Assembly: GCF_963583255.1 (NCBI RefSeq)
Contig: NC_084807.1
Span: forward strand, 17,321,072 to 17,385,071
DNA length: 64,000 bases
Reading direction: 5' to 3'
DNA from: Pyrus communis
Taxonomy: Eukaryota > Streptophyta > Magnoliopsida > Rosales > Rosaceae
In this document: piece after piece, positions 10,675-23,200 of the stretch
How positions within the stretch are numbered: the first letter of the stretch is position 1
Layout of the letters: every line of letters starts with the position of its first letter
Notes under the pieces: generated by a model
Database searches by the model: none
What the model was told of the DNA's origin: nothing
Seen by the model: the letters and a program-made list of their open reading frames with translations, nothing else
Program-made: the position numbers and the translations under genes

Positions 10675-12660
10675 CTACCCAACCGAATCTGCGCCTGAAC
10701 GTCGTCCAGATCCTTCTGCTTGAGAATCTTCTCCTTGAGATACTCCTCCTTGAGATCCTCCTTCTTGAGATCCTCCATCTGATCCAAAAATCCTCGACAA
10801 GTCCACATCAAATCCAACACCTGCAAGCATTCCAGAAAACCCCCCAACTGGAACTTCAGGAAAAGATCCACTAGGAGCAGCCATCTCAGGTCGATATACT
10901 GGCACTTGATAAGGCGGCTGCTGCATGTATGGCATGGGCGGCTGCTGCATGTATGGCATGGGCTGCGCAGGCATCGGATACACAGGATATAGAGGTTGCT
11001 GATTATTGCCAGCATACGGATATGCAGGGGAAGGCTGACTTTGGCCCGACTGTTGAGGAGGTTGACTGTGGCCTGATTGTTGGGTTCCCGGGCTATATGG
11101 TGGTTGTGGCTGAAATCTTTGAAAAAACCATGCAAACAACTGATTTTGCTTGTTCTCCAGGTCCGAAATCCGTTTATTATTATTTTCGTCTCTCATTTTC
11201 AACTCATTATTTTGAGTCATTAGCAACGCCATTGAACTCTTAGATGATCTCCTAGAGGAAATTGATGTAGAAGATGCAGAAGATGCATAAGACACCATAT
11301 CAGGAGTCACACCATGACCGTATCCTCTGACTCTATTATACCTCTCAGGACCCATAGTATCAACATAAACTTGGGTCCTAAGATCTTCATTATCGTCTTG
11401 GCCCGACTCAATCAATGTTTGCAGGTTGCTCTCCATTGTTGACTTGCATTACAATTTTTAAAAACAAAAATTCAATCGTAAAACAGAAAAATAAGCTATA
11501 GATAATAAATACTAATAAAATCAAATACTAACACGAAAAAATCAATTACCCCTGTACGCTCCGATGTTTCATCAATCCATGATTTATCTTTTCGTGTATG
11601 ACATTCACGAAAAAAGGTTACAGGATCTGCTTCTTTCCCATGCTTCTTCCGCTTTATCAAAAATAAAATTTCATACAAACAAATTAAGCAAACCTCATAC
11701 TAAAAATAAATATAATTATTTAAAATTAATCATCTCTTGAAAATGTACAATCCATACATATTCTTCCCGCACTCTTGCAAAGGATTTTGTACCAGTAGTA
11801 TGGTTCATTGATTTCAATCCCCGATTAATCTTATTTTTTTCAGCAACCTCCTGAAAAAAACGAACGAAAAAAGAAAAGATTATATTAGGCAACTTTAAAG
11901 TTATAACGAAATAAATCGTGTAGGGTTTACCTTTGTTTTGTCTCTATTCCAATATGCCAACAAATCATTCCACTGGGTAGGAATCACATCAGGAGGAGGC
12001 TCGCTGCGAACATGTTCTGCTCTTTTAGTATAATACTTTTTTTTTAACTTATTTCTAAACTCTTTGTGCGCATGCTCCGCAATCTTAAGCGTCATATGAC
12101 GGATCAAAGGCATTTTTACTATATCTGCATCTTCAAAAAAGATACTTCCCTACATACATAAAAACAAAAAACAAAAAAAATCACGCTAGTCAAATATTAT
12201 TACAATCATTGACCTATTCTTCTATTTTCAACTAAAAATAAAAAGATCTATATATACCTTTATTCTATTCCAAAAAGCTTCCTTATCTTCTTCCGTAACC
12301 TTACGCCAATCTTTCTCCAACGGAAGATTTCTATAGTCCCTAACCTCCGCTGCTACATGTTTTGAAAAAGCACTAGCGTTATCACTAATGCATTTTCCGG
12401 ACGAATCAAACGAACAAAGTTGTTTCGTCCATTTAGGAATTGAGGGTCCACGCCTCCGTTGAGATGTACCTTGTTAATACAAACACACAATTAAAAAGTA
12501 GGAAACAAATGTATATTTTCAGATTAGCAATAATAATCGTTCAAACACAACAAAAAAAAAAAAACTGACACTCATAACAATTCAAAAAAGAACCAGCATC
12601 ACCCTCGTCCTCTTCCAAATGAAGTTCCTCAGAACGTTGATCTTCACGGGAATTATCCAT
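10675..12660 (-). CDS. CACTA-1 TNPA-like protein (plant transposase family 24, Ptta/En/Spm)
   Basis: Exon pieces read on the minus strand, boundaries partly approximate: start ATG 12660 (MDNSREDQ, acidic), then about 12469-12258 (RRRGPSIPKW and KVTEEDKEAFW), 12151-11932 (ends ...WNDLLAYWNRDKTK before GT), about 11854-11760 (KNKINRGLKS), about 11655-11550 (ECHTRKDKSWIDETSERT) and a last exon containing 11436-10675. The ordered motifs of a W-rich block, KNKxNR and HTRKDxSW(I/V)DE are the signature of the plant transposase family typified by TNPA. The last exon adds a stretch rich in Gln, Pro and Tyr and a Gly/Ser/Gln-rich acidic tail. The role known for the family is binding subterminal repeats and regulating element expression. 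No internal stop was noticed in the pieces read, but the first splice sites are uncertain. Confidence 0.75.
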
Positions 12661-12789
12661 TGCAAAACTTAATGGAAGGAGAAGGAAGTGGGGGAAAGAG
12701 GAAGCTAGAAATGGGGGAAAGAGGAAGCCAGAAATGGGTGATAGAGAGGAGAGACAGAAGTGGAACACGGAAGTGAAGGGAGACAGAAA

Positions 12790-13300
12790 TTAAATATGGA
12801 TAACAACTTAGCGTCGAAATATGAATACATTACGTCGCTTAAAACCGACACAATCACTGACTAAACCTCCCCACACGTAACCTGACATAAAGCCTGCTAT
12901 ACTTGTCAGTGCAAGCCTATTGCGTCGCTTTAAACCGACGTTATCTTGCATAGCGTCGAAATAAGGGCCTACTGCGTCGTTTAAAACCGACGTTAGCTTG
13001 CATAGCGTCGAAATAAGCACAGGTTTGTGTCGCTTAAAACCGCCACTATATCTGATTCGACCTATATTATAGCCTGACATAGTTTTGACTGAAAGTCTGA
13101 CATGTTTCAGTCATAAATGCCTTTGCGTCGAAATAAGGTCACATTGCGTCGGTTTTAACCTACGTTAGCCTGACAGGTTTTTAATAAGAGAAAGTTTGTG
13201 TCGAAATATGAAAACATTTGCTTCGAAATAAGAATCGTCTGACATTCAATTAGTCTCGAAAATGTATAATTTTGCCTCGATTAAAACCAGTCCAAGTTGA
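12790..13300. repeat. internal cluster of CACTA-1 terminal-type motifs upstream of the TNPA-like gene
   Basis: GCGTCGAAATA and GTCGCTTAAAACCGAC/GTCGGTTTTAACC-type motifs, the same family as at the element ends, recur many times here. The cluster starts ~130 bases upstream of ATG 12660, in promoter position for the TNPA-like gene. Confidence 0.8.
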
Positions 13301-13539
13301 CATGCCAATCAATTCAACCCATTCCAAGCAAAAAATACCGGGAAACCTCCCGCCGAACATAAAAATAAAATTTGTACTTCCCAAAAAAAAAGGAACAAAT
13401 AAATAAATTTATTAAGTTATGTTATGTCATATAATATTTTAATAAATAATTAGACATGCCAATCAATTTACCCAAAATTTAAAAATAATTAGTTATGTTA
13501 TGTCATATAATATTTTAATAAATAAATTTATTAAGTTGA

Positions 13540-13850
13540 ATCAATTTTTTTTGCACTGTAATTGTTATTTTAATTTGTTGTTATTTTGATAATTTTTTGT
13601 TGTTATTTACTAGAATGGATTAGATGAACATAATTTGAGTTGTTATGAGAAAATGGAATGAATAATATTTATAAGCATTTATGTTAAATTAACAATATTA
13701 AATATAACCTAAACTTATAATATTTAGGAATATAAGAATATATTATGTTAAATTAATTTTTTTTGCACTCTAATTGTTATTTTAATTTGTTGTTATTTTG
13801 ATACATTTGATAACATTTGGTTGTTATTTACTAGAATGGATTAAACACCA
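13540..13850 (-). repeat. inverted copies of the ~212-bp AT-rich unit
   Basis: About one and a half copies of an AT-rich unit containing TTTTTTTTGCAC, TAATTGTTATTTTAATTTG and a TTACTAGAATGGATTAGATG motif lie here. The same unit occurs in the opposite orientation in the array at 29570-30730, so the two sets are inverted around the transposase gene. Confidence 0.75.
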
Positions 13851-13957
13851 TTGAACCCAAATCAAAGTTGGAAGGGTGGTGATATGTAGAGTTGCTCCAC
13901 ATCGGAAAGTTAATTACCCTAGAAAGCTTAGAAGAGTTGAGTCACTCTTTGTATTTT

Positions 13958-15543
13958 AAATTGAAGATCGAATTCATTCATTGTATTCATATAGGGTCAA
14001 GGAGTGTAGTTATAAAAAATCATCTAAATCGGAGTTAAAATAACCGTTAAATCGTGATTTTTCGTTTATAACCGTCGAAAAGCTTTGTCCCGTTACTTGA
14101 TCTCTGAATGTTTTTTTTTTTGTGATTTTTTGCTGATGTGATCTCCAAGCATATACAAACAATTTTGACGGTTTGGATCGTTGAAATTAGTTTTGGAGAA
14201 TTCGTAAAACGATAGATTGACTAACACTTAGAGTTTATTTATACTTTCATTAAGTATAACGTAAGATTTTGTGGTATCCACTTGTGTAAATATTTTAAAT
14301 TGAAGATCGAATTCATATAGGGTCAAGGAGTGTAGTTATAAAAAATCATCTAAATCGGAGTTAAAATAACAGTTAAATCGTGATTTTTCGTTTATAACCG
14401 TCGAAAAGCTTTGTCCCGTTACTTGATCTCTGAATGTTTTTTTTTTGTGATTTTTTGCTGATGTGATCTCCAAGCATATACAAACAATTTTGACGGTTTG
14501 GATCGTTGAAATTAGTTTTGGAACGATAGATTGGCTAACACTTAGAGTTTATTTATACTTTCATTAAGTATAACGTAAGATTTTGTGGTATCCACTTGTG
14601 TAAATATTTTAAATTGAAGATCGAATTCATTCATTGTATTCATATAGGGTCAAGGAGTGTAGTTATAAAAAATCATCTAAATCGGAGTTAAAATAACCGT
14701 TAAATCGTGATTTTTCGTTTATAACCGTCGAAAAGCTTTGTCCCGTTACTTGATCTCTGAATGTTTTTTTTTTGTGATTTTTTGCTGATGTGATCTCCAA
14801 GCATATACAAACAATTTTGACGGTTTGGATCGTTGAAATTAGTTTTGGAACGATAGATTGGCTAACACTTAGAGTTTATTTATACTTTCATTAAGTATAA
14901 CGTAAGATTTTGTGGTATCCACTTGTGTAAATATTTTAAATTGAAGATCGAATTCATTCATTGTATTCATATAGGGTCAAGGAGTGTAGTTATAAAAAAT
15001 CATCTAAATCGGAGTTAAAATAACCGTTAAATCGTGATTTTTCGTTTATAACCGTCGAAAAGCTTTGTCCCGTTACTTGATCTCTGAATGTTTTTTTTTT
15101 GTGATTTTTTGCTGATGTGATCTCCAAGCATATACAAACAATTTTGACGGTTTGGATCGTTGAAATTAGTTTTGGAACGATAGATTGGCTAACACTTAGA
15201 GTTTATTTATACTTTCATTAAGTATAACGTAAGATTTTGTGGTATCCACTTGTGTAAATATTTTAAATTGAAGATCGAATTCATTCATTGTATTCATATA
15301 GGGTCAAGGAGTGTAGTTATAAAAAATCATCTAAATCGGAGTTAAAATAACCGTTAAATCGTGATTTTTCGTTTATAACCGTCGAAAAGCTTTGTCCCGT
15401 TACTTGATCTCTGAATGTTTTTTTTTTGTGATTTTTTGCTGATGTGATCTCCAAGCATATACAAACAATTTTGACGGTTTGGATCGTTGAAATTAGTTTT
15501 GGAGAATTCGTAAAACGATAGATTGGCTAACACTTAGAGTTTA
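13958..15543 (+). repeat. tandem array of a ~327-bp unit (about 4.8 copies)
   Basis: Units start at 13958, 14297, 14611, 14938 and 15265, with spacings of 339, 314, 327 and 327 bases. Each contains ATCGAATTCATTC, TCGGAGTTAAAATAACCGTT, TTTGTCCCGTTACTTGATCT and TGACGGTTTGGATCG. Later copies are almost identical, which suggests recent amplification. Diverged copies occur at 60776-61430. No ORF of interest is present. Confidence 0.95.
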
Positions 15544-16080
15544 TAATTATTATAATTAGTATAAAACTACAAATAATAAAAAATAATTATATATAATTAT
15601 TATTATTAGGGTGTAAAACATTCATTGCATTCGTATAGGGGTGTAAAACAGTTAAATTAATATATAATTATTATTGTTTTTAGGGGTGTAAAACAATTAA
15701 ATTAATATATAATTATTAATATTTAGGCTATAAAACTGCAAATAATAAAAAATAATTATATATAATTATTATTATTAGGGGTAATGCATATGATTGACAA
15801 CAAGTATCTTGCGTCGAAATAGTCTCATATTGCGTCAAAATAGGCTAGGGTTGCGTCGGTTAAAACCGACGCCAAGTCTGACACACATGTCCTAAGCTTA
15901 ACATTGCGTCGAAATAGGCTACGGTTGCGTCGGTTAAAACCGACGCCAAGTCTGACACACATGTCCTAAGCTTAACATTGCGTCGAAATAGGCTGGGGTT
16001 GCGTCGGTTAAAACCGACGCCAATTCTGACATACCTGAAAAATGCCGTCGGTTAAAAGCGACAGAATGTCAAGGAAAAAA
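15544..16080. repeat. second internal cluster of CACTA-1 motifs, downstream of TNP2
   Basis: AT-rich sequence to ~15800 holds short repeats (AATATATAATTATTA and GGGGTGTAAAAC). Three near-identical ~68-base units at about 15830-16030 follow, each with TTGCGTCGAAATAGGCT and GCGTCGGTTAAAACCGACGC. They sit just beyond the TNP2-like stop at 16174. The A-run at 16075-16091 adjoins them. Confidence 0.8.
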
Positions 16081-17869
16081 AAAAAAAAAAAACAGAAATA
16101 TAATTTTATAATACGATATCATAGCATACAAAATAAAACAAAGTCTAATTAATACAAAAAATAATTAATATATTTATTCCCTGTCATCATCTGTTAGCTC
16201 TTCGTCGGTATTGGCATGATTAACGAACCCGGTAGGCAACGCTAATGATTCAAGAAAGGGAGTCTCTTCCACGCCAACCCTTGTATGAAAATTTTCATTA
16301 TCAAGAATTCGATCATCCAAGTTCGGCGTGTCATAATCATCAATAGCATCACTATCCTCTAATACGTCAAATAAATCTCTTGGCTGAGTTCGAACAACTA
16401 CGTGCCAATCTTTTTCAATCGTGTCCTCCACGTAAAATGCCTGTAATGCTTGTGATGCTAGTATGAAAGGATCCTCTTTAAATCCCAATTGATTGAAATT
16501 CACCATAGTAAATCCATATTGATCAGTCTTCATTCCTCGTGGACTTTCACTATTAACCCATTCGCACTTAAATAACATCACAGCTCGACCCCTATCTCCT
16601 GCTTCAGTAGGACCACAATATTTGACCTTAAACATATCTACAACTCTGCCATAACAATTTACTTGCCCAATTGCTCCAGGAACATTTGCAGGTACAAAGA
16701 CACCACAGTTTTGATTCTTATGCTTATCATCCACAGATTTTATACGAAATCTAAATCCATGAACAATGTGACTTTTGTATCTGCTCACAACCCTACTAGG
16801 ATAATTAGCTAGCCAATGCAAGTCTTGAGATATCAATGTGTCATTAGCATCATATCTTGAATTCATCTGTAATAAGTATGAAGATAAATATTGACAAAAT
16901 AACTATAAACATGTTATAATTAAAATGCAAAACAATAAATAAATAATATGATTATTATATCAACTCACATGTTGCTTGAACCATTCTGGAAATTCTTTCT
17001 TGCTTAGCTCTTTAATTTGTCGCATAGTTAACCTTTCTCGACGATATTTAGTTTTCAAGAATTCTTCATGTTGCCTACACAATTATGTCCAATTTAGATA
17101 ATTATTTTTTCAAAGTTAAGAAAACCAATAAAACATTTCGACGTATGATTAAACATTCTTACCTTCTAAATGGGCTAACTTCATCACAATTATTTAGAAT
17201 GTATCTATGGCACTGATCAAGAACATTTAGATTGAGCTCCACATTTTCTCCTGAACCCATATAACATCCTTTCGAGTCAAAAATTGATAACCCACCAGAT
17301 ACTCCACGTCCAATCCCATCTTCATTTCGGCCTCTACGGGTACGACGAGACTCAACGTCTCTAAGATACATAGAACAAAATGACAAGCACTCATCCACCA
17401 AATATGCTTCAGCAATAGAACCTTCAGGACGACCCTTATTACGAACATAGCGCTTCAGTGTTTGCAAATACCTACAATTATAAAACGAAATACAAATTAT
17501 TATAATTATTAATTAAAGTTATGACTACAATTGTAAAAAAATTATAAAAATTTATTCATTACCGTTCAATTGGATACATCCATCTATATTGAACAGGGCC
17601 TGCAAGCGCTGCTTCATCTGCCAAGTGAACTGGGAGGTGCACCATTATATCAAAAAATGCAGGAGGGAATATTTTCTCAAGTTGACATAATGTCAAGGCA
17701 ATTCTTGAATTCAGTTGCTTAAATCCTTCCTCAGACTCCTTCTTACTACATAACTGTCTGAAAATTGCACTCAACTCTAATAAAACCATAGTAACAGCTT
17801 TAGGCAAAACCGGGCGTATTGCAAGCGGGAGTAACTGCTGCATTAAAACATGGCAATCATGACTTTTCA

Positions 17870-20184
17870 TGACACACCCCGACCGAGATCAGGGCGTGCT
17901 GGCCGTCACGCGAATGTGACGTAACCATGTGCGCGTGCGGAAGCTAATGAGAAGGTAATATAAAAGTACGAATAGTTAAAAACCTAATAACATACAAAGT
18001 ACTAGTGTATGTGAGACACAATTCAGAGCAAGTCTACAACAGTCCAAAAGGAAAAGATACGACATATGTACACCCGAAGGTGACCCTACAATGGTGAGTG
18101 TCTGTCAGAAATTGCCGGGACGCCCTCTGGGGAAAACCACCGAACCTTCTAGACCACTAGAACCTGGAGGGGCGCAAAAACAAAAGCGTGAGTGGGCAAA
18201 AACAAAGTTCTTTGAAAACTCTTTAGCAAAATACGTTCTAACCCCTCGCCGTAAAACCTGTATACTTCCCAGAAAATGAACATATATACGTATGTATAGA
18301 TATGTCAATCATGTTCCACATATGCCATTCATGCTCACAATATGCCATTCATGCTTGAGAATATGCCACAATAGAATCTCATAATAAATGTAAATGCTCA
18401 AGCGTAAATCACATCACAATATATAATCTGGCAGCCGGGAGTCACCTAACGTGACATGTACCGCTGCACCTAGAGCTCCACGCTCAACTCAATCACTGAA
18501 TCTGCACACGAGTCGGAACCACCTAACGTGGTCTGTACGACAAGCTGGGTGTAATATATATGTATGCTCTAGTGCTACGATCACGTGAAGCTGTGCGATA
18601 AATCGCGGGTCACCTACAAGTCGGAACCACCTAATGTGGTCTGTACGACAGGCTTGCACCTAACTTGGATCCAAGACGAGCATGCGGTGCTGGTGAACAT
18701 ACACGTGAAGGCTGTGCCCTGGCCCTGGACGGGAGCACTAACACCGGGGGTGCAGATTATGAGCTCTCTAAGCATTTCAACTACTATTGCATAATAAACA
18801 GGAATGCATAACCACCTGAATACCGCTTACCTGGCACTTACCTGTGCATCCACAGCACCAAATACACATGTATATATGTATGTATGTCACCAATAATACA
18901 TGCAATGATGCGTAAACAATATTCAAATGATGCATGGCATAAAACATATAACCTTTTCTATTTAATTTCTGGGAATATAACTGTATATAGGTATATACGG
19001 AAAACAAAAGCCCACTCACTGATAATTAGAAGGGTCGTAGCCCCCCTGCCTCGAGTGTGTACGCTCGTCTTCGGAAAACGAATCACCTATACGCGACAAA
19101 GTTACGAAAACATTAATTTAAAAGCACCTAAGCAACTTCTCGTAATAACTTCTCATACATTGCTCAAATTGGACAAATGAATATACCAATGTGATCTACA
19201 CAACCTCAGGATCACACCCATAATTTTAGAAAAATTTTTGGACCACGCACGCGCCCCCACGCGCCTGACCCCGCACGGACCTACGCGCCCCCACGCGCGG
19301 CCCACGTGCACTGCACACTGACGGCGTCAGTTGACGCCGTCAGGAATATTCCGTTAACTGACGGAATATTCCGTCAAATCTAACCGGATTCTGTCACTGC
19401 CGTTAGGAATATTCCGTTAGACTTAACGGAATATTCTCCTTTCTTCTCCGGCGAACCTCCGGCGCCGGCGACGGCGCCGGAAAACTGGGTAATTTTCAAA
19501 CCTTGTTTTCTCCTTCGTTTTTCAACCAAATTTCACGTTCTTTATACCAAGATGAAGCCTAGGACTAGTAGAACAACGTTAGACTAGTTTTAAGGCCTAA
19601 AAATTAAAGAATCTCACCTGTCTTCAAGGTCAAAACTCGGCCAACTTTGCACAGGACGATCCCGACGTCCAAACTCACCCAACGAACCACTCCGAGGCTC
19701 CTTGGGACCTCACAAACACATCTACAAGCTTAGAATCTCCTAAAACAAGCTAGATTAGGTTTGCATGAACAGTGCAATAAACGGACCTCGTTGAAACGAC
19801 GTGAAAACATCTATATTCTTACCTGAAAATGGCACCACTGGACTCCTCTCAGCTCCACGAACACGATGGTGGTCTTGGTTTCTTGTTTGGTGAAGATTTG
19901 AGTATGTTTGTATGTGTGGCCGTGTGTGTTGAAGGAAGAAGAAGAGAGGAACTCGGGGAGAGTGAGAGAGAGAGAGAGAAAGAAAGAAAGGAGAGACAGA
20001 GAAGAGACAGGAATGAGGGAAAAGAGGGAGGGAATCCCGGGAGAGTGAAACGAGGTGTATGAGTGTGTGTGTGGTCCTACACACCACACCATACTACACA
20101 AAACTAATCTGATAAAAACGAATTAGGGGGTAAAATCGTAATTTCCCATGTACGTTAAAATGAAATTTGGGACGGGATGTTACA
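17870..20184 (-). repeat. 3' LTR of the nested Tekay/Del element
   Basis: On the element strand it reads TGTAACATCCCG...GGTGTGTCA. A TATAAAG box lies at 19540-19546 (minus). Downstream of it, in the presumed transcribed leader, are a perfect 11-base inverted repeat (19319-19342) and an 18-base palindrome (19359-19376). Small ORFs within it are duplicated exactly in the other LTR and are not genes. Confidence 0.96.
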
Positions 20185-20199
20185 ACCTACCCTCCTTAA
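20185..20199 (-). promoter_or_regulatory. polypurine tract of the nested element
   Basis: The minus strand reads AAGGAGGGTAGGT immediately before the 3' LTR. This is the usual position and composition of the plus-strand DNA primer of LTR retrotransposons. Confidence 0.8.
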
Positions 20200-20239
20200 T
20201 AGAATTTCGTCCCGAAATTCAAAATAACTAATTACACCC

Positions 20240-23200
20240 CTAACGGTCAAAGAACAATCTAGGATACAAATCCCTCATCCTATTTTCTGTCTCCCATGTC
20301 GCTTCTTCAACCGAGTGATTCCTCCACAGAACTTTCACCAAATTCACCGTCTTGTTCCTCAGAACCTTTTCTTTCCAATCCAAGATCGTTAACGGTTCCT
20401 CGTCGTACGTCAAATCTGGATTTATCTCTAACGGTTGAGGAGGTATCACATGCGACGAATCCGCAACATAATGTCGGAGCATAGACACGTGAAAAACGTT
20501 ATGCACTTTAGCCAACTCCAGAGGCAACTCCAACCTGTAAGCTACCTCACCAACTCTTTCTGTGACTATGTACGGTCCGATGTATCTGGGACTCAACTTC
20601 CCCTTCTTTCCAAACCGCACCACACCTCTCCACGGTGAAAGCTTCAGAAATACCCAATCTCCGACCTCATACGTTCTGTCCGTAGCATGTCGATCTGCTA
20701 AACTTTTCTGTCTGTCCTGAGCTGCTTTCAGGTTAGACCTAATTACCTGAACATTTTGAGTAGTCTCCTCGACAATCTCCGGACCTACTAAAACTCTTTC
20801 GCCAACCTCCGACCAACATAACGGAGTGCGACAAGATCTACCATACAAAGCTTCAAATGGCGCCATGCCAATGCTCGAATGGAAACTGTTGTTATAAGCA
20901 AATTCCATCAAATCTAACCGCTGGTGCCAAGCATCACTGAACTGTAACACTGATGCTCGCAACATATCTTCCAATGTCTGAATAGTTCTCTCAGACTGTC
21001 CGTCCGTCTGTGGATGATATGCCGTACTGTAAAGTAGTCTCGTACCTAAAGCTTCTTGAAAAGCTACCCAAAACTTCGATGTAAATCGTGGATCACGATC
21101 CGAGACAATACTTACAGGGACACCATGGTACTTCACAACCTTTGAGATAAACAACTCCGCTAACCGGCTCAAAGAGTACTTCTCTCTCACTGGAATGAAA
21201 TGTGCCGATTTAGTGAGTCGATCAACGATCACCCAAATGCCATCAAAGCCATTATGTGTACGCGGCAACTTGTACACAAAATCCATAGTGATATTTTCCC
21301 ACTTCCACTCTGGAACGGGAAGCGGCTGTAACAATCCAAACGGCTTCTTTCTTTCTGCTTTAACCTGTTGACAAACAGCGCAACTGCTCACATACTCAGC
21401 TATCTCCCTTTTTATACCCGGCCAATAGTAAAATGGTCGAATAGTATGATACATTTTAGTTGCCCCTGGGTGCATGGCATAAGCCGAGATATGTGCTTCA
21501 TCAAGAATTTCCTTCTTCAATTCCACATTACTAGGCACGAACATTCTACCCTCTAACATCAACATGCCATCAGAATCACGAACTCTGAGATCTCGCCTCC
21601 TTCCTTGATCTCGAGCTCGAATTAGTTCTTGAATCTGTTCATCAACTACCTGAGCTTCAAGCACCCGATCAACTAAGATTGGCCTAACTTGAAAATTAGC
21701 AAGTAATGCCACTTCTCGATCTTCTGCTTCTAACCTTACTCCCGTAGCACGCAAGTCCACCAAAAGAGGAATACGACTAGCGTACAACGCATTGATACGG
21801 CCATGTGGCTTCCTGCTAAGTGCATCGGCTACTACGTTCGCACGACCAGGGTGATAGTCAATCGTGCAATCATAATCGCTGAGCAACTCCAACCACCTCC
21901 GTTGACGAAGATTAAGTTCCTTCTGGGTGAAGAGATACTGAAGACTCTTGTGATCTGTGAAGATCCTACACTTTTCCCCATAAAGATAGTGTCTCCACAA
22001 CTTCAACGCAAAGATGATAGCAGCCAACTCCAAATCATGTGTAGGGTAATTCATCTCATGAGGTTTCAACTGCCGCGAAGCATAAGCAATCACCCTACCA
22101 TGCTGCATCAATACACATCCCAGACCATTCAAGGAAGCATCGCTATAAACCTCGAAATCACCACTATCGTCTGGAAGTGCCAAAACAGGTGCATTAGTAA
22201 GACAATGCTTCAACTGCTGGAAACTCTGCTCACACTTATCATTCCACTCAAACTTAACATCTTTCCTTGTTAACCTCGTCAGTGGCAAGGCAATCACTGA
22301 AAAATCCTTAACGAATCTCCGATAATATCCCGCCAAACCAATGAAACTTCTCACCTCAGTGACGGTTCGTGGTTGTTCCCAACTCTCCACAGCTGCAACC
22401 TTTTGAGGATCAACAAGAATACCTTGAGCAGAAATGATATGCCCCAAAAACGCGACTTGATCTAACCAGAACTGGCACTTGCTAAACTTAGCATACAATT
22501 GGTGTTCCCTCAACCTTTTCAACACCAAAGTAAGATGTCGGACATGCTCCGCTTTGGATTTAGAATACACCAGAATATCGTCAATGAAGACAATGACAAA
22601 TCTATCCAGGTAAGGTTGAAATACCCGGTTCATTAAATCCATAAAAGCTGCTGGTGCATTCGTCAACCCAAACGGCATAACCAAAAACTCGTAATGACCG
22701 TAACGAGTCCTGAACGCCGTCTTAGGAACATCATCCCTACTAATCTTCAGCTGATAGTACCCAGACCTCAAGTCTATCTTAGAAAATACACAAGCACCTC
22801 TCAGCTGATCAAACAAATCGTCGATACGAGGCAATGGATAACGGTTTTTAATCGTCACCCGATTCAATTGCCTGTAGTCGATACACAGCCTCAAAGTCCC
22901 ATCTTTCTTTTTCACAAACAACACTGGAGCGCCCCAAGGTGAAATACTAGGCTGAATAAATCCCTTATCCACTAATTCCTGTAACTGCACTTTCAATTCC
23001 CTTAACTCAGCAGGAGCCATACGATAAGGAGTTAAAGAAATAGGATTTGTACCTGGAAGCAACTCAACAGTGAAATCCACATCTCGATCTGGGGGTAAAC
23101 CAGGTAAATCTTCAGGAAAAACATCAGGGAAGTGTCTAACCACTCTTACATCCTCAATTCTGCTAGGAACGGCCTCCTCTAGCACCACATGAGCTAGATA

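Noticed and set aside
13958..15543. CRISPR-like array
   Set aside because: Units are ~327 bp with no unique spacers, in a plant nuclear context. It is a simple tandem repeat.
17559..17870. Separate small genes at 17559-17870, 17159-17467, 16174-16866 and 27435-28512
   Set aside because: Splice signals and domain order show that they are pieces of one TNP2-like gene split by introns and by the nested retrotransposon.
18091..19180. Small ORFs in the LTR, exactly repeated at 25336-26425
   Set aside because: They are duplicated only because the two LTRs are near-identical. None has a recognisable domain or splice context, so they are not genes.
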